Below, in pieces: positions 52,208 through 60,978 of a DNA stretch of 64,000 nt. Within the stretch, counting starts at the first letter, position 1; the number at the start of each line of letters is the position of its first letter. The stretch spans positions 1-64,000 of the forward strand of contig NZ_JBGQOJ010000013.1 in assembly GCF_052119585.1 (NCBI RefSeq), in the 5' to 3' direction. The notes beneath the pieces were generated by a model. The model saw only the letters and a program-made list of their open reading frames with translations. It did no database searches and was not told the origin of the DNA. Source of the stretch: JBGQOJ01 sp052119585 (GTDB lineage: Bacteria; Pseudomonadota; Alphaproteobacteria; Rhodobacterales; Rhodobacteraceae). The translations under genes were made by a program, and so were the position numbers.

Positions 52208-52847
52208 TCGCCTCGTTCAGGTGGTCGCGCGACAGGATCACCAGCATTCCCGCCCCCGACACCGATATCCGGACATGCGGCGCGCTTGTCTCGTTCGAGG
52301 TGCCGCTGCGGCCCCATGGCGCGAAACCGATGCCGTCCAGCGGCCAGCGCAGGCCAGAGGAGTGCGCGGTCAGGTCCGACAGCGGAAACAGCGACACGGT
52401 TGCCCCCACAGGCAGGGTCAGCGCCAGATCTGGCGGGCAGTGAAAGCAGATCTCGCTTGCGCCAATCAGAATCACCGGACGCCCCGCACGCCGCACCAGA
52501 ACATTCAGCGTCGCCAGTTCATGGTCCAGCCGCCCGCCCAGAAACCCGACACCCAGAATCAGCGGTGCCTTAATGTTGCGCAGACATTTGTCGAAATCCG
52601 TGCTGTCCTGCTCGGAAATAAGGTGCAAACAAGACGGGGGTAGCGCGGCACGCGCCTTGTCCGATATACTGTCAAGGTCCCCGATGACGGCAACAGGCAA
52701 GTGCCCCGCCGCCAGCGCCGTATCCGCGCCGCTGTCGGCAGCCACCAGAATCGGGGCAAGATACAACGCGATATCAATGACTTCGGGTGAAGTGTGCCCT
52801 CCACCGACCAGCGTTACAGCATCATTTGTTTGAACAATCGGCGTCAT
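52176..52847 (-). CDS. thiN: Thiamine pyrophosphokinase
   Basis: A 223-residue enzyme that makes thiamine diphosphate from thiamine and ATP. It has ILVAADSGADTALAAGHLPV and AVIGDLDSISDKAR (the Asp-rich catalytic motif), QDSTDFDKCLRNIKA and GFLGGRLDHELATLNVLVRR (the thiamine pocket). ATG 52847 is used; upstream codons add a poorly conserved stretch. It would supply the cofactor for TPP enzymes such as the one at 24.5 kb. No TPP riboswitch is seen upstream. Confidence 0.9.
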   Translation of the reverse strand: MTPIVQTNDAVTLVGGGHTSPEVIDIALYLAPILVAADSGADTALAAGHLPVAVIGDLDSISDKARAALPPSCLHLISEQDSTDFDKCLRNIKAPLILGVGFLGGRLDHELATLNVLVRRAGRPVILIGASEICFHCPPDLALTLPVGATVSLFPLSDLTAHSSGLRWPLDGIGFAPWGRSGTSNETSAPHVRISVSGAGMLVILSRDHLNEAIRALLPPTAD

Positions 52848-52921
52848 CGTCACATCATTACCCCTGTTTTTGGAAACAAGCCACAATCCGAACACGAAAT
52901 AATACGTTTAAAATACCAGTT

Positions 52922-52950
52922 TTGTTCATTTTCCAGAACCTGTGTATGGT
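52922..52950 (+). promoter_or_regulatory. Candidate promoter of the 704-aa protein gene
   Basis: TTGTTC (52922-52927), 17-bp spacer, TATGGT (52945-52950), 40 bp before the ATG in an AT-rich gap divergent to thiN. Pattern match only. Confidence 0.35.
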
Positions 52951-52990
52951 AAACATTCCCTTGCTGGGTTGGGCAGAAAGCGAGCTACCG

Positions 52991-55105
52991 ATGGTGGGTG
53001 CGAGTAAAATCCTAACCGTTTCTTACGGAACCTTCTCTTGCACACTTGAGGGTTTCGACGATTCTTTTTCCACGATGAAAGCCATCGCGGAGTATTTTCG
53101 GGACTTGGCGGCAGATGACCGCTATTTTGGCGCGGAACCTCCGACGCCGGATGCAGATATGCTGGCCCGGATTGCGGAAAAAGAAATCCAGAAACGGGTA
53201 GAAGCAAAGATACAGGACAACGGAGTCGTTTTGCGACCCCGCGTCGAAATGCAGCCCAGAGCCGCCGCAGCGCCTGCGCCTGTGGCAGAGCCGACGTATA
53301 CTGCGGCGCAAGCGCTGGCCGATACCGGTCCGGTGACAGAGCCTGTGACAGCGGCAACTGCGGACGAATATGATTTCGACTCGGCCTCCTTTGATGATGC
53401 GGTGTTTGATGACGCGATCATTGATGAGACGCCCGAGGCCGCGACAACGCCCTCGATGGAGCTGGCCGCCGATGTTGCCGAAGGCACACAGGCCCCCGCA
53501 GACCCGGACGAGACTGTCGATGATCTTGACATCGCGGGCCTTTTGTCAGGCGAAGAGTTCGCCGAAGACATCGAGCCCGCCCCTGTTGCCCCGGCACCGG
53601 TTTATACCAAAGTGATTTCCGATACGGAATCGGTCGCGGCAAAGCTTCAGCGCATCCGCGCCGTTGTGGCCAAGGCCGACACCGCCGCCAAAATCGCGCC
53701 AGCCGCCTATTCCGAAGACGAACACGCCGAGGACCTGTCGCTTGCAGCGGTCACCGGAACGCCCGACGAGGCCGAGGATTTGGCCGACGTGGCTGAAGAC
53801 ATGGCTGAAGCCGCACCCCAGCCTGTCGAAGAGCCGGTTGCCGAGCCTTTGGCGGCGCAGGACTACGACGAGGCAGACTTCGATATCGGCACCTTTATGG
53901 TCGACGCCTCGGACGAAGATGAAGAGACTGCGATAGAAGAACCTGCCGACGTCGAGGACGAGGACTTTTCAGGGGTCGCCGCATTGGTTGCCGAAGCAGA
54001 CCTGAACATCGAAACCAACGTTGTGGAAACCACCGAAGTCACCGAAAGCAACGTCGCACAAGACGAGGGTCCAGAGTTTTCGGAAGAGATGCCTGCCCCG
54101 GCCCCTGCGGCGCAACGCGCACGATCGCGCGTGATCAAGGTCAAACGGGCCGACTATGAAAAAGCCGTCGCCACGGGCGGACGCGGGCTTGCCGATCTGA
54201 TCGACGAGACAGCGCCGCTGCCTGAAAAAACCGAACCGCTGGACGACACCGGCCTTTCAGCCGAAGCCGAAGCAGACCTGATGCAGGAACTGGCCGAGGT
54301 GGAACGCGAAGCCGAAACGACCCGTCGCGTGGACCGCGAAGGCCGCGCCGTTCTGGCCCGCGTGGACACAGGCAAGGAAGACTCGGTCAAACGAATTCTG
54401 GATGAAACCAACACCAAGCTGGACAATCCCGAAAGCAAGACCCGCCGCTCTGCCATCGCGCATCTGCGTGCTGCCGTCGCGGCAACGGTCGCCGACCGCA
54501 AGGTCACGGGCGGCGCGGGCATCGACAAAGACGAAAGCCTGACCTACCGCGCGGATCTGGCCAAGGCCGTCCATCCGACACGCGACGGCAAGGCGACACC
54601 GGGCGTCAACCGGCCTGCCCCGCTGGTTCTGGTGTCGGAACAGCGCATCGATCAGGCCAAGCCAGAGCAGCCGGGCATGGTGCGGCCGCGCCGTGTGGCA
54701 GCCACCCCGGTGGTGCTGCGCAAGGTCGAGAACACCTTCCACGAGGATCTTGATCAGGAGGATGCCGGCGAGCAGCGCGACGAAAGCGATACCGCCAACA
54801 TCTTCCGTGACAGCGCCAGCTTTGCCGAGTTCGCCGAAAGCCTTGGCGCAACTGAACTGCCCGACCTGCTGGAAGCCGCAGCAGCCTACGCGGCCTTCGT
54901 TGAAGGGCGTCCGCATTTCTCGCGGCCCCAGATCATGCAGAAAGTGGCAACCTATAGCGCGAAAGACGGGTTCAGCCGCGAGGCCGGGCTGCGGTCGTTC
55001 GGGATGTTGCTGCGTCAGGGCAAAATCCAGAAGCTGGAGCGTGGACAGTTCACCATCGCGAAATCGACCCGCTTCAAGCCAGAGGCGCGTTACGCAGGCG
55101 AGTAA
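52991..55105 (+). CDS. Large acidic protein of unknown function, conserved ends
   Basis: A 704-residue cytosolic protein without signal peptide or membrane segment. The N-terminal 75 residues look folded and conserved (MVGASKILTVSYGTFSCTLE, FDDSFSTMKAIAEYFRDLAA). Residues about 90-390 are Ala/Glu/Asp/Pro-rich, very acidic and probably disordered. A short basic patch follows (RARSRVIKVKRADYEK), then charged helices. The C-terminal 100 residues are compact: FAESLGATELPDLLEAAAAY, then RPQIMQKVATYSAKDGFSRE and LRSFGMLLRQGKIQKLERGQ, which reads like a winged-helix element. I recall similar genes in roseobacters with no assigned role. No function is assigned. ATG 52991 is chosen because the conserved start lies there. 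Confidence 0.85.
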   Translation: MVGASKILTVSYGTFSCTLEGFDDSFSTMKAIAEYFRDLAADDRYFGAEPPTPDADMLARIAEKEIQKRVEAKIQDNGVVLRPRVEMQPRAAAAPAPVAEPTYTAAQALADTGPVTEPVTAATADEYDFDSASFDDAVFDDAIIDETPEAATTPSMELAADVAEGTQAPADPDETVDDLDIAGLLSGEEFAEDIEPAPVAPAPVYTKVISDTESVAAKLQRIRAVVAKADTAAKIAPAAYSEDEHAEDLSLAAVTGTPDEAEDLADVAEDMAEAAPQPVEEPVAEPLAAQDYDEADFDIGTFMVDASDEDEETAIEEPADVEDEDFSGVAALVAEADLNIETNVVETTEVTESNVAQDEGPEFSEEMPAPAPAAQRARSRVIKVKRADYEKAVATGGRGLADLIDETAPLPEKTEPLDDTGLSAEAEADLMQELAEVEREAETTRRVDREGRAVLARVDTGKEDSVKRILDETNTKLDNPESKTRRSAIAHLRAAVAATVADRKVTGGAGIDKDESLTYRADLAKAVHPTRDGKATPGVNRPAPLVLVSEQRIDQAKPEQPGMVRPRRVAATPVVLRKVENTFHEDLDQEDAGEQRDESDTANIFRDSASFAEFAESLGATELPDLLEAAAAYAAFVEGRPHFSRPQIMQKVATYSAKDGFSREAGLRSFGMLLRQGKIQKLERGQFTIAKSTRFKPEARYAGE

Positions 55106-55121
55106 GCTATAGATGAACGGC

Positions 55122-55162
55122 AAAAGGCGGGACGATCACCAGATGATCGCCCCGCCTTTTTT
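55122..55162 (+). terminator. Rho-independent terminator
   Basis: A 17-bp stem with one A-C mismatch (55122-55138 with 55144-55160), a 5-nt loop and a run of six T. It begins 17 bp after the stop of the 704-aa protein gene. Confidence 0.93.
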
Positions 55163-55179
55163 GTATTTGAAAGAGAAGT

Positions 55180-55227
55180 CGAGTATTTTCGCCGAGAAGA
55201 TGAACAACTTTGTTCTCTAAATACTCG
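55180..55227 (+). repeat. 48-bp composite gene-end repeat
   Basis: CGAGTATTT, three bases, CCGAGAAGAT, five bases, then ACTTTGTTCTCTAAATACTC plus G. It matches the minus strand of 24416-24464 in order, spacing and core. The ends CGAGTATTT and AAATACTCG are complementary. It lies between convergent genes. Confidence 0.85.
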
Positions 55228-55239
55228 AATTCAGGGGCC

Positions 55240-55470
55240 TTAATCCGCGCTGTCCTTGGCATCGGGGTCGGCCTGTCCGATGCCGCGAAAGACCATTTTG
55301 AACGGGATTGCCCAAAGTACGCCCAATCCGACGTAAACCAGCAGTTCCACCAGAATAGACGGGCGGTCCAGCAGACTGACCGCCTTGACCGCGACGATGA
55401 TGTAGACCGGCAAGCCGATCAGCAGGATCACCAGCGACCAGCGGCGGCGCGCTTTGTATGACAGGGCCAT
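55240..55470 (-). CDS. DUF2842 small membrane protein
   Basis: A 76-residue protein with two hydrophobic segments (WSLVILLIGLPVYIIVAVKA and LVELLVYVGLGVLWAIPFKM), the DUF2842 pattern seen in Alphaproteobacteria. Its function is unknown. It follows purA by 9 bp on the same strand, so it is co-transcribed. Confidence 0.88.
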   Translation of the reverse strand: MALSYKARRRWSLVILLIGLPVYIIVAVKAVSLLDRPSILVELLVYVGLGVLWAIPFKMVFRGIGQADPDAKDSAD

Positions 55471-55479
55471 GGCGGGTCG

Positions 55480-56772
55480 TCAGTCGGCGAAGGGGTCGGT
55501 CACCAGAATGGTGTCGTCCCGCTCCGGCGAGGTGGAAAGAAGGGCGACGGGGCACTGGATCAACTCTTCGACGCGGCGCACGTATTTGATCGCCTCGGCG
55601 GGCAGTTCGGCCCAGCTGCGCGCGCCTGCGGTGCTTTCGCTCCACCCTGGCATGGTCTCGTAGACCGGAGTCACCCGCGCCTGCTGATCTGCCGCAGTGG
55701 GAAGATAGTCCAGCGCCTTGCCGTCCAGCATGTAGCCTGTGCAGATCTTCAGCTCTTTGAAGCCGTCCAGCACGTCCAGCTTGGTCAGCGCGATGCCCGA
55801 CACGCCGGAGGTTGCGCAGGTCTGGCGCACCAGAACTGCATCGAACCAGCCGCAGCGCCGCTTGCGCCCTGTGACGGTGCCGAATTCGTGGCCGCGTTCG
55901 CCCAGACGCTGGCCGTCCTCGTCGAACAATTCGGCGGGGAACGGGCCTTCGCCGACACGGGTCGTATAGGCCTTGACGATGCCCAGCACGAAATCAATCG
56001 CGCCCGGCCCGATGCCGGTGCCTGTGGCGGCCTGCCCTGCGATCACATTCGAGGATGTGACAAAGGGATAGGTGCCGAAGTCGATGTCCAGGAGCGCGCC
56101 CTGCGCCCCTTCGAACAGGATGCGTTTGCCGGCACGGCGCTTTTCGTTCAGCACCTTCCACACGGGGGCGGCGTAGGGCAGGACCTGGGGGGCGATGTCC
56201 CGCAGTTTGGCCAGCAGCTCGTCGCGGTCGATCGGGTCCATCCCCAGACCACGGCGCAGCGCGTCATGGTGCACCAGCAGGCGGTCGACGCGCAATTCCA
56301 GCGTCGCATCATCTGCCAGATCGGCCACGCGAATGGCGCGACGACCGACTTTATCCTCGTAGGCCGGGCCGATGCCGCGACCTGTGGTGCCGATCTTTGC
56401 AACGTCGGTCTGGGATTCGCGGGCGCGGTCCAGTTCGCCGTGAACCGGCAGGATCAGCGGCGCGTTCTCGGCGATCATCAGGTTCTCGGGCGAAATCTCG
56501 ACGCCCTGACCGCGCAGCTTGGCGATCTCTTCGATCAAGTGCCATGGATCAAGGACAACGCCGTTGCCGATCACCGAAAGCTTGCCGCCGCGCACGATGC
56601 CAGAGGGCAGCAGCGACAGTTTGTAGACTTTGCCTGCAATCACCAGCGTGTGACCGGCATTGTGACCGCCCTGAAAGCGCGCAATCACATCGGCGCGTTC
56701 GCTGAGCCAGTCAACGATCTTGCCTTTTCCCTCGTCACCCCATTGGGCGCCCACAACAACGACGTTGGCCAT
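55480..56772 (-). CDS. purA: Adenylosuccinate synthase
   Basis: A 430-residue GTP-dependent enzyme joining IMP and aspartate on the way to AMP. It starts MANVVVVGAQWGDEGKGKIV (P-loop-like, with catalytic Asp). It also has ARFQGGHNAGHTLV, TTGRGIGPAYEDKVGRRAIR, FEGAQGALLDIDFGTYPFVT, RKRRCGWFDAVLVRQ and C-terminal GTP-binding LSTSPERDDTI. It is the first gene of a purA-DUF2842 unit. Confidence 0.97.
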   Translation of the reverse strand: MANVVVVGAQWGDEGKGKIVDWLSERADVIARFQGGHNAGHTLVIAGKVYKLSLLPSGIVRGGKLSVIGNGVVLDPWHLIEEIAKLRGQGVEISPENLMIAENAPLILPVHGELDRARESQTDVAKIGTTGRGIGPAYEDKVGRRAIRVADLADDATLELRVDRLLVHHDALRRGLGMDPIDRDELLAKLRDIAPQVLPYAAPVWKVLNEKRRAGKRILFEGAQGALLDIDFGTYPFVTSSNVIAGQAATGTGIGPGAIDFVLGIVKAYTTRVGEGPFPAELFDEDGQRLGERGHEFGTVTGRKRRCGWFDAVLVRQTCATSGVSGIALTKLDVLDGFKELKICTGYMLDGKALDYLPTAADQQARVTPVYETMPGWSESTAGARSWAELPAEAIKYVRRVEELIQCPVALLSTSPERDDTILVTDPFAD

Positions 56773-56914
56773 TTCTATATCCTAGTGTTCAGGAAAACCG
56801 CGGCCCGTATAGCCGCCGACGGGCGTCTATGAAACAGCTAATTCGATGCAAGGCTGGACACAGGCCCCTGATTTCGTCAAATCATAGGCAAAACAGGGCA
56901 GAACGGGAGACAAG

Positions 56915-57313
56915 ATGTTCGGATTTTTCCTGCGATGGCTGTTTGCCTTTGCTCTTTTGGCGGTCACTTTCAACCCGACGCGCTGGAATTATACCCGCTG
57001 GGCGATGGAAAATTACCAGAGCCAGCTGTCGGTGACCGTGCTTGCGGGGCTGATATTGTTTATCGGCTACATCATCTACCTGCGCGCCACGCTACGCTCT
57101 ATCGGTGGATTGGGCATGTTTCTTGTGGCGGCCGTGGTGGGTGCGCTGATCTGGGTGTTGATCGACTGGGGCATTCTGGCGCTTGGGAACCGCGACCAGA
57201 AGGTCTGGCTTGGACTTCTGGCGCTGTCGGTCGTTCTGGGCATCGGTCTGTCCTGGAGTTTTGCGCGGCGCGCGATGTCGGGACAGTTCGATGTGGACGA
57301 GACCGACGAATAG
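56915..57313 (+). CDS. DUF6524 family membrane protein
   Basis: A 132-residue protein with four hydrophobic segments, starting MFGFFLRWLFAFALLAVTFN followed by PTRWNYTRWAMENY, and ending in an acidic tail (DVDETDE). GGGAGA precedes the ATG. The family is of unknown function. It lies 73 bp before secG on the same strand. Confidence 0.8.
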   Translation: MFGFFLRWLFAFALLAVTFNPTRWNYTRWAMENYQSQLSVTVLAGLILFIGYIIYLRATLRSIGGLGMFLVAAVVGALIWVLIDWGILALGNRDQKVWLGLLALSVVLGIGLSWSFARRAMSGQFDVDETDE

Positions 57314-57386
57314 CCGCAATCTTGGGGTTGCGGGCGGGCGGCTGTCCGACTAGATAACCCCATCACAAGTAATAGGGCCGGTTTTC

Positions 57387-57752
57387 ATGGAAAACGTCAT
57401 CCTCGTCATCCACCTGATCCTCGCGATCTGCCTGATCGGCGTCGTTCTTTTGCAGCGCTCCGAAGGCGGCGGCCTGGGTATGGGCGGCGGTGGCGGTGGC
57501 GGTGCGATGTCCAGCCGCGCTGCGGCGACGGCATTGGGGAAACTGACCTGGATCTTTGCCATCGCCTTTATCGGCACATCCATCGCGCTGACGGTTGTTG
57601 CGGCCAAGAACTCTGCCGGTGGATCGGTTGTCGACCGTCTGGGCATTCCTGCGCCGGTTCAGCAGACCGCGCCTGTCGCACCGCTGGGGACAGACCTGCT
57701 GCCCCCGACAACGGGCGATGCCCCCCTGACGCCACCGCGTGCAGATAACTGA
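57387..57752 (+). CDS. secG: Preprotein translocase subunit SecG
   Basis: A 121-residue accessory subunit of the SecYEG channel. It has two membrane segments (ENVILVIHLILAICLIGVVL and LTWIFAIAFIGTSIALTVVA) joined by the typical LLQRSEGGGLGMGGGGGGGA loop. The tail is Pro-rich. The gap to pyrG (57753-57916) has only a weak inverted repeat, GCCCGCA with TGCGGGC (57769-57775 and 57810-57816), and no tRNA. Confidence 0.95.
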   Translation: MENVILVIHLILAICLIGVVLLQRSEGGGLGMGGGGGGGAMSSRAAATALGKLTWIFAIAFIGTSIALTVVAAKNSAGGSVVDRLGIPAPVQQTAPVAPLGTDLLPPTTGDAPLTPPRADN

Positions 57753-57916
57753 TATCACACTATAGTTTGCCCGCAGGGCAGTCTTGCTCACATCATGTTG
57801 CGGTCTGGTTGCGGGCAGAGCGCAAATAGTCTATGTCTTAAATCCCGTGATACATCGATTCTGACGGATCGGCGCGATCAACAAAAAATGCAAAAGTTCA
57901 CGGGGGCTTCCGACAC

Positions 57917-59560
57917 ATGGCACGCTATATTTTCATCACGGGCGGGGTTGTGTCGTCTTTGGGCAAAGGCCTTGCATCGGCGGCTTTGGGTGCCTTGTTG
58001 CAGGCGCGCGGCTATTCGGTCCGCCTGCGGAAACTTGACCCCTACCTGAACGTCGATCCCGGCACGATGAGCCCGTTCGAGCATGGCGAAGTCTTTGTCA
58101 CCGACGATGGCGCAGAAACCGATCTGGACCTTGGCCACTACGAGCGGTTCACGGGTGTCTCGGCCCGCAAAACCGATTCCGTGTCGTCCGGGCGGATCTA
58201 TTCCACCGTTCTGGAAAAGGAACGCCGCGGCGATTATCTGGGCAAGACCATTCAGGTGATCCCCCATGTCACCAATGAAATCAAAGACTTCCTGCATGTC
58301 GGTGAAGACGAGGTTGATTTCATGCTGTGCGAAATCGGTGGCACCGTCGGCGACATCGAGGGCCTGCCCTTTTTCGAGGCGATCCGCCAGTTTGCTCAGG
58401 ACAAACCCCGTGGCCAGTGCATTTTCATGCACCTGACCCTGTTGCCCTATCTTGCTGCCTCAGGAGAGCTGAAAACGAAACCGACGCAGCATTCGGTCAA
58501 GGAACTGCGGTCCATCGGCATCGCGCCGGACGTTCTGGTGTGCCGGTCAGAACATCCGATCCCCGAGAAAGAGCGCGAGAAAATCGGGCTGTTCTGTAAC
58601 GTCCGCAAGGAAAGCGTCATTGCGGCCTATGACCTTAAATCGATCTACGAGGCGCCGTTGGCCTATCACCGCGAGGGGCTGGATCAGGCGGTTCTGGATG
58701 CCTTTGCCATCAGCCCTGCGCCCCGCCCCGATCTGACTGTCTGGGAAGACGTGGCGGACCGCGTGTTCAACCCCGAAGGCGAGGTCAAAATCGCCATCGT
58801 CGGCAAATACACCCAGTTGGAAGACGCCTATAAATCCATCGCCGAGGCGCTGACCCATGGCGGCATGGCAAACCGCGTGCGGGTCAAGGTGGAATGGGTC
58901 GACGCAGAGCTGTTCGACCGCGAAGATCCCGCTGCCCATCTTGAAGGCTATCATGCGATCCTGGTGCCGGGCGGCTTTGGCGAGCGCGGAACAGAGGGCA
59001 AGATCAAAGCGGCGCAATTCGCCCGAGAGCGCAAGGTGCCCTATCTGGGGATCTGCCTTGGTATGCAGATGGCCGTGATCGAGGCTGCGCGCAATCTGGC
59101 GCATGTGGCCGATGCAGGGTCCGAGGAATTCGACCACGAATCCGGGAAAAAGCGTTTTACGCCCGTTGTTTACCACCTGAAGGAATGGGTGCAGGGCAAC
59201 CATGTGGTCGAACGCAAGGTTGGCGATGACAAGGGCGGCACGATGCGCCTTGGGGCCTATACCGCCAAACTGTCCGAAGGGTCGCGGGTTGCCGGTATCT
59301 ATGGCGCGACCACGATCGAGGAACGCCACCGCCACCGCTATGAGGTGGACACAAAGTTCCGCGAGCAGCTGGAGGCCTGCGGCATGGTCTTTTCCGGCAT
59401 GTCGCCCGACGGCAAACTGCCCGAGATCGTCGAGATCAGGGACCACCCGTGGTTCATCGGCGTTCAGTATCACCCCGAACTGAAGTCGAAACCCTTTGCC
59501 CCGCACCCGCTGTTCGCCGATTTCGTGCGCGCCGCTGTGGAAACCTCGCGTCTGGTCTGA
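57917..59560 (+). CDS. pyrG: CTP synthase
   Basis: A 547-residue amidotransferase making CTP from UTP and glutamine. The synthetase domain starts MARYIFITGGVVSSLGKGLA and has VDPGTMSPFEHGEVFVTDDG, EIGGTVGDIEG and KTKPTQHSVKELRSIGI. The glutaminase domain has Cys380 in YLGICLGMQMAVIEAARN and the His/Glu pair in QYHPELKSKP. With carA it marks pyrimidine synthesis in this window. Confidence 0.97.
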   Translation: MARYIFITGGVVSSLGKGLASAALGALLQARGYSVRLRKLDPYLNVDPGTMSPFEHGEVFVTDDGAETDLDLGHYERFTGVSARKTDSVSSGRIYSTVLEKERRGDYLGKTIQVIPHVTNEIKDFLHVGEDEVDFMLCEIGGTVGDIEGLPFFEAIRQFAQDKPRGQCIFMHLTLLPYLAASGELKTKPTQHSVKELRSIGIAPDVLVCRSEHPIPEKEREKIGLFCNVRKESVIAAYDLKSIYEAPLAYHREGLDQAVLDAFAISPAPRPDLTVWEDVADRVFNPEGEVKIAIVGKYTQLEDAYKSIAEALTHGGMANRVRVKVEWVDAELFDREDPAAHLEGYHAILVPGGFGERGTEGKIKAAQFARERKVPYLGICLGMQMAVIEAARNLAHVADAGSEEFDHESGKKRFTPVVYHLKEWVQGNHVVERKVGDDKGGTMRLGAYTAKLSEGSRVAGIYGATTIEERHRHRYEVDTKFREQLEACGMVFSGMSPDGKLPEIVEIRDHPWFIGVQYHPELKSKPFAPHPLFADFVRAAVETSRLV

Positions 59561-59564
59561 CGCG

Positions 59565-60830
59565 TCACCGATCAGGCGGCGTCCAATCGGTCTGGACCGC
59601 CTTGCGCGCGCGCAGCCGCAGCGCAAGGCCGATCGACACGCCGACCCCGATGGCGACCGTCAGATCCACCAGCACCGTCAAGACAAGCGTCACCAACAGC
59701 AACATCTTGTCCGGCGTGGGCGCGGCCAGATAGCCCGCCCATTTGTGCGGCTCGCTCATATTCCATGCGGTCAGGATCAGCAGCCCCGCCAGCGCGGGCA
59801 TCGCCAGCATCCCCACCGCAGGCCCGGCGACCAGCATGAACCCCAGAATAACCACGGCATGGATGATCCCGGCAACCGGCGTCCTCCCGCCCGCGCGGAT
59901 GTTCGTGGCGGTGCGTGCGATGGCGCCGGTCACGGGCATCCCCCCGAAGACCGACGATGCGACATTGGCCACGCCCTGCGCCAGCACCTCTGCATTGGGG
60001 CGGTGCCTTGTCCCGATCATCCGGTCCGCAACCATGGCCGACAACAGCGATTCCACCCCCGCCAGAAAGGCGATGACAATGGCCGACGGCAGCAGCGATG
60101 TGATCCGGTCCAGCGACAGTGCCGGCAGATGCGGCGCGGGCAGGCCGGCGGGCAGCGCCCCGAACCGCGATGCGATGGTATCGACCTGCAGGGCCCCGGC
60201 CGCCACCAGCGCCGACCCGATGGCGACCGCCACGATCAACCCCGGCAATTTGGGTGCGGCGCGCCGAAAGGTGACGATCAGCACCATGGTCAACAGGCCC
60301 ACCCCCAGCGCAGGCAGGTTGAAGGTGTCTTTTGCCCCCCATAATGCGGGCAGCTTTTCCAGAAAATCGGCGGGCACCGCGGCCATCTGCAACCCCAAAA
60401 GGTCCTTGACCTGCGACACCGCGATGATCACAGCGATGCCGATGGTAAAGCCGTTCACGACCGCCTCTGGCACGTATTCGATCAGGTTGCCGACCCGCAG
60501 GTATCCGGCCGCGATCAGGATCAGCCCCGCCATGAAAGTCGCAATCACCAGCCCGTCATATCCATGTGTGGCAATCACCCCGTAGATCACAACGATGAAC
60601 GCCCCCGTCGGCCCGCCGATCTGCACGCGGCTGCCGCCCAATGCCGAAATCATGAAACCACCGACGATCGCCGTCACCAGACCTTGCGCCGGTGTCGCCC
60701 CCGAGGCGATGGCAATGGCAAGACTAAGCGGCAGCGCCACCATTGCCACGGTGACACCCGCGATCAGATCGGCGCGAAACAGCGCCCGGTTATAGGATTT
60801 CAGGCTTGAAACCAGTTCTGGCAACAACAT
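59565..60830 (-). CDS. SulP-family anion permease without STAS domain
   Basis: A 421-residue membrane protein of the SulP/SLC26 family. It has ADLIAGVTVAMVALPLSLAI, the signature-like VQIGGPTGAFIVVIYGVIAT, and VESLLSAMVADRMIGTRHRP with GGMPVTGAIARTATNIRAGG. It ends at about residue 421 just after the last membrane segment (VGVSIGLALRLRARK), so the C-terminal STAS domain of typical SulP proteins is absent. The substrate may be sulfate, bicarbonate or another anion. It is convergent with pyrG with only 4 bp between stops. Confidence 0.9.
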   Translation of the reverse strand: MLLPELVSSLKSYNRALFRADLIAGVTVAMVALPLSLAIAIASGATPAQGLVTAIVGGFMISALGGSRVQIGGPTGAFIVVIYGVIATHGYDGLVIATFMAGLILIAAGYLRVGNLIEYVPEAVVNGFTIGIAVIIAVSQVKDLLGLQMAAVPADFLEKLPALWGAKDTFNLPALGVGLLTMVLIVTFRRAAPKLPGLIVAVAIGSALVAAGALQVDTIASRFGALPAGLPAPHLPALSLDRITSLLPSAIVIAFLAGVESLLSAMVADRMIGTRHRPNAEVLAQGVANVASSVFGGMPVTGAIARTATNIRAGGRTPVAGIIHAVVILGFMLVAGPAVGMLAMPALAGLLILTAWNMSEPHKWAGYLAAPTPDKMLLLVTLVLTVLVDLTVAIGVGVSIGLALRLRARKAVQTDWTPPDR

Positions 60831-60978
60831 TCGAACAGCCTCGCTTTATGGATGTGACCCGACGGCCATGGCCGCAACCTCTGCCCCTTTTTCCGGAATA
60901 GCAATCGCTGCAACATGGATGGTGCGTTGCAATGGCTGCGGAATTCCGGCTAGGTCAGGGCAACGCAAAGGGGTTAAC

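Noticed and set aside
57753..57916. Possible tRNA between secG and pyrG
   Set aside because: No acceptor/T-arm pattern and no GTTCGA-type T loop; only a weak 7-bp inverted repeat is present.
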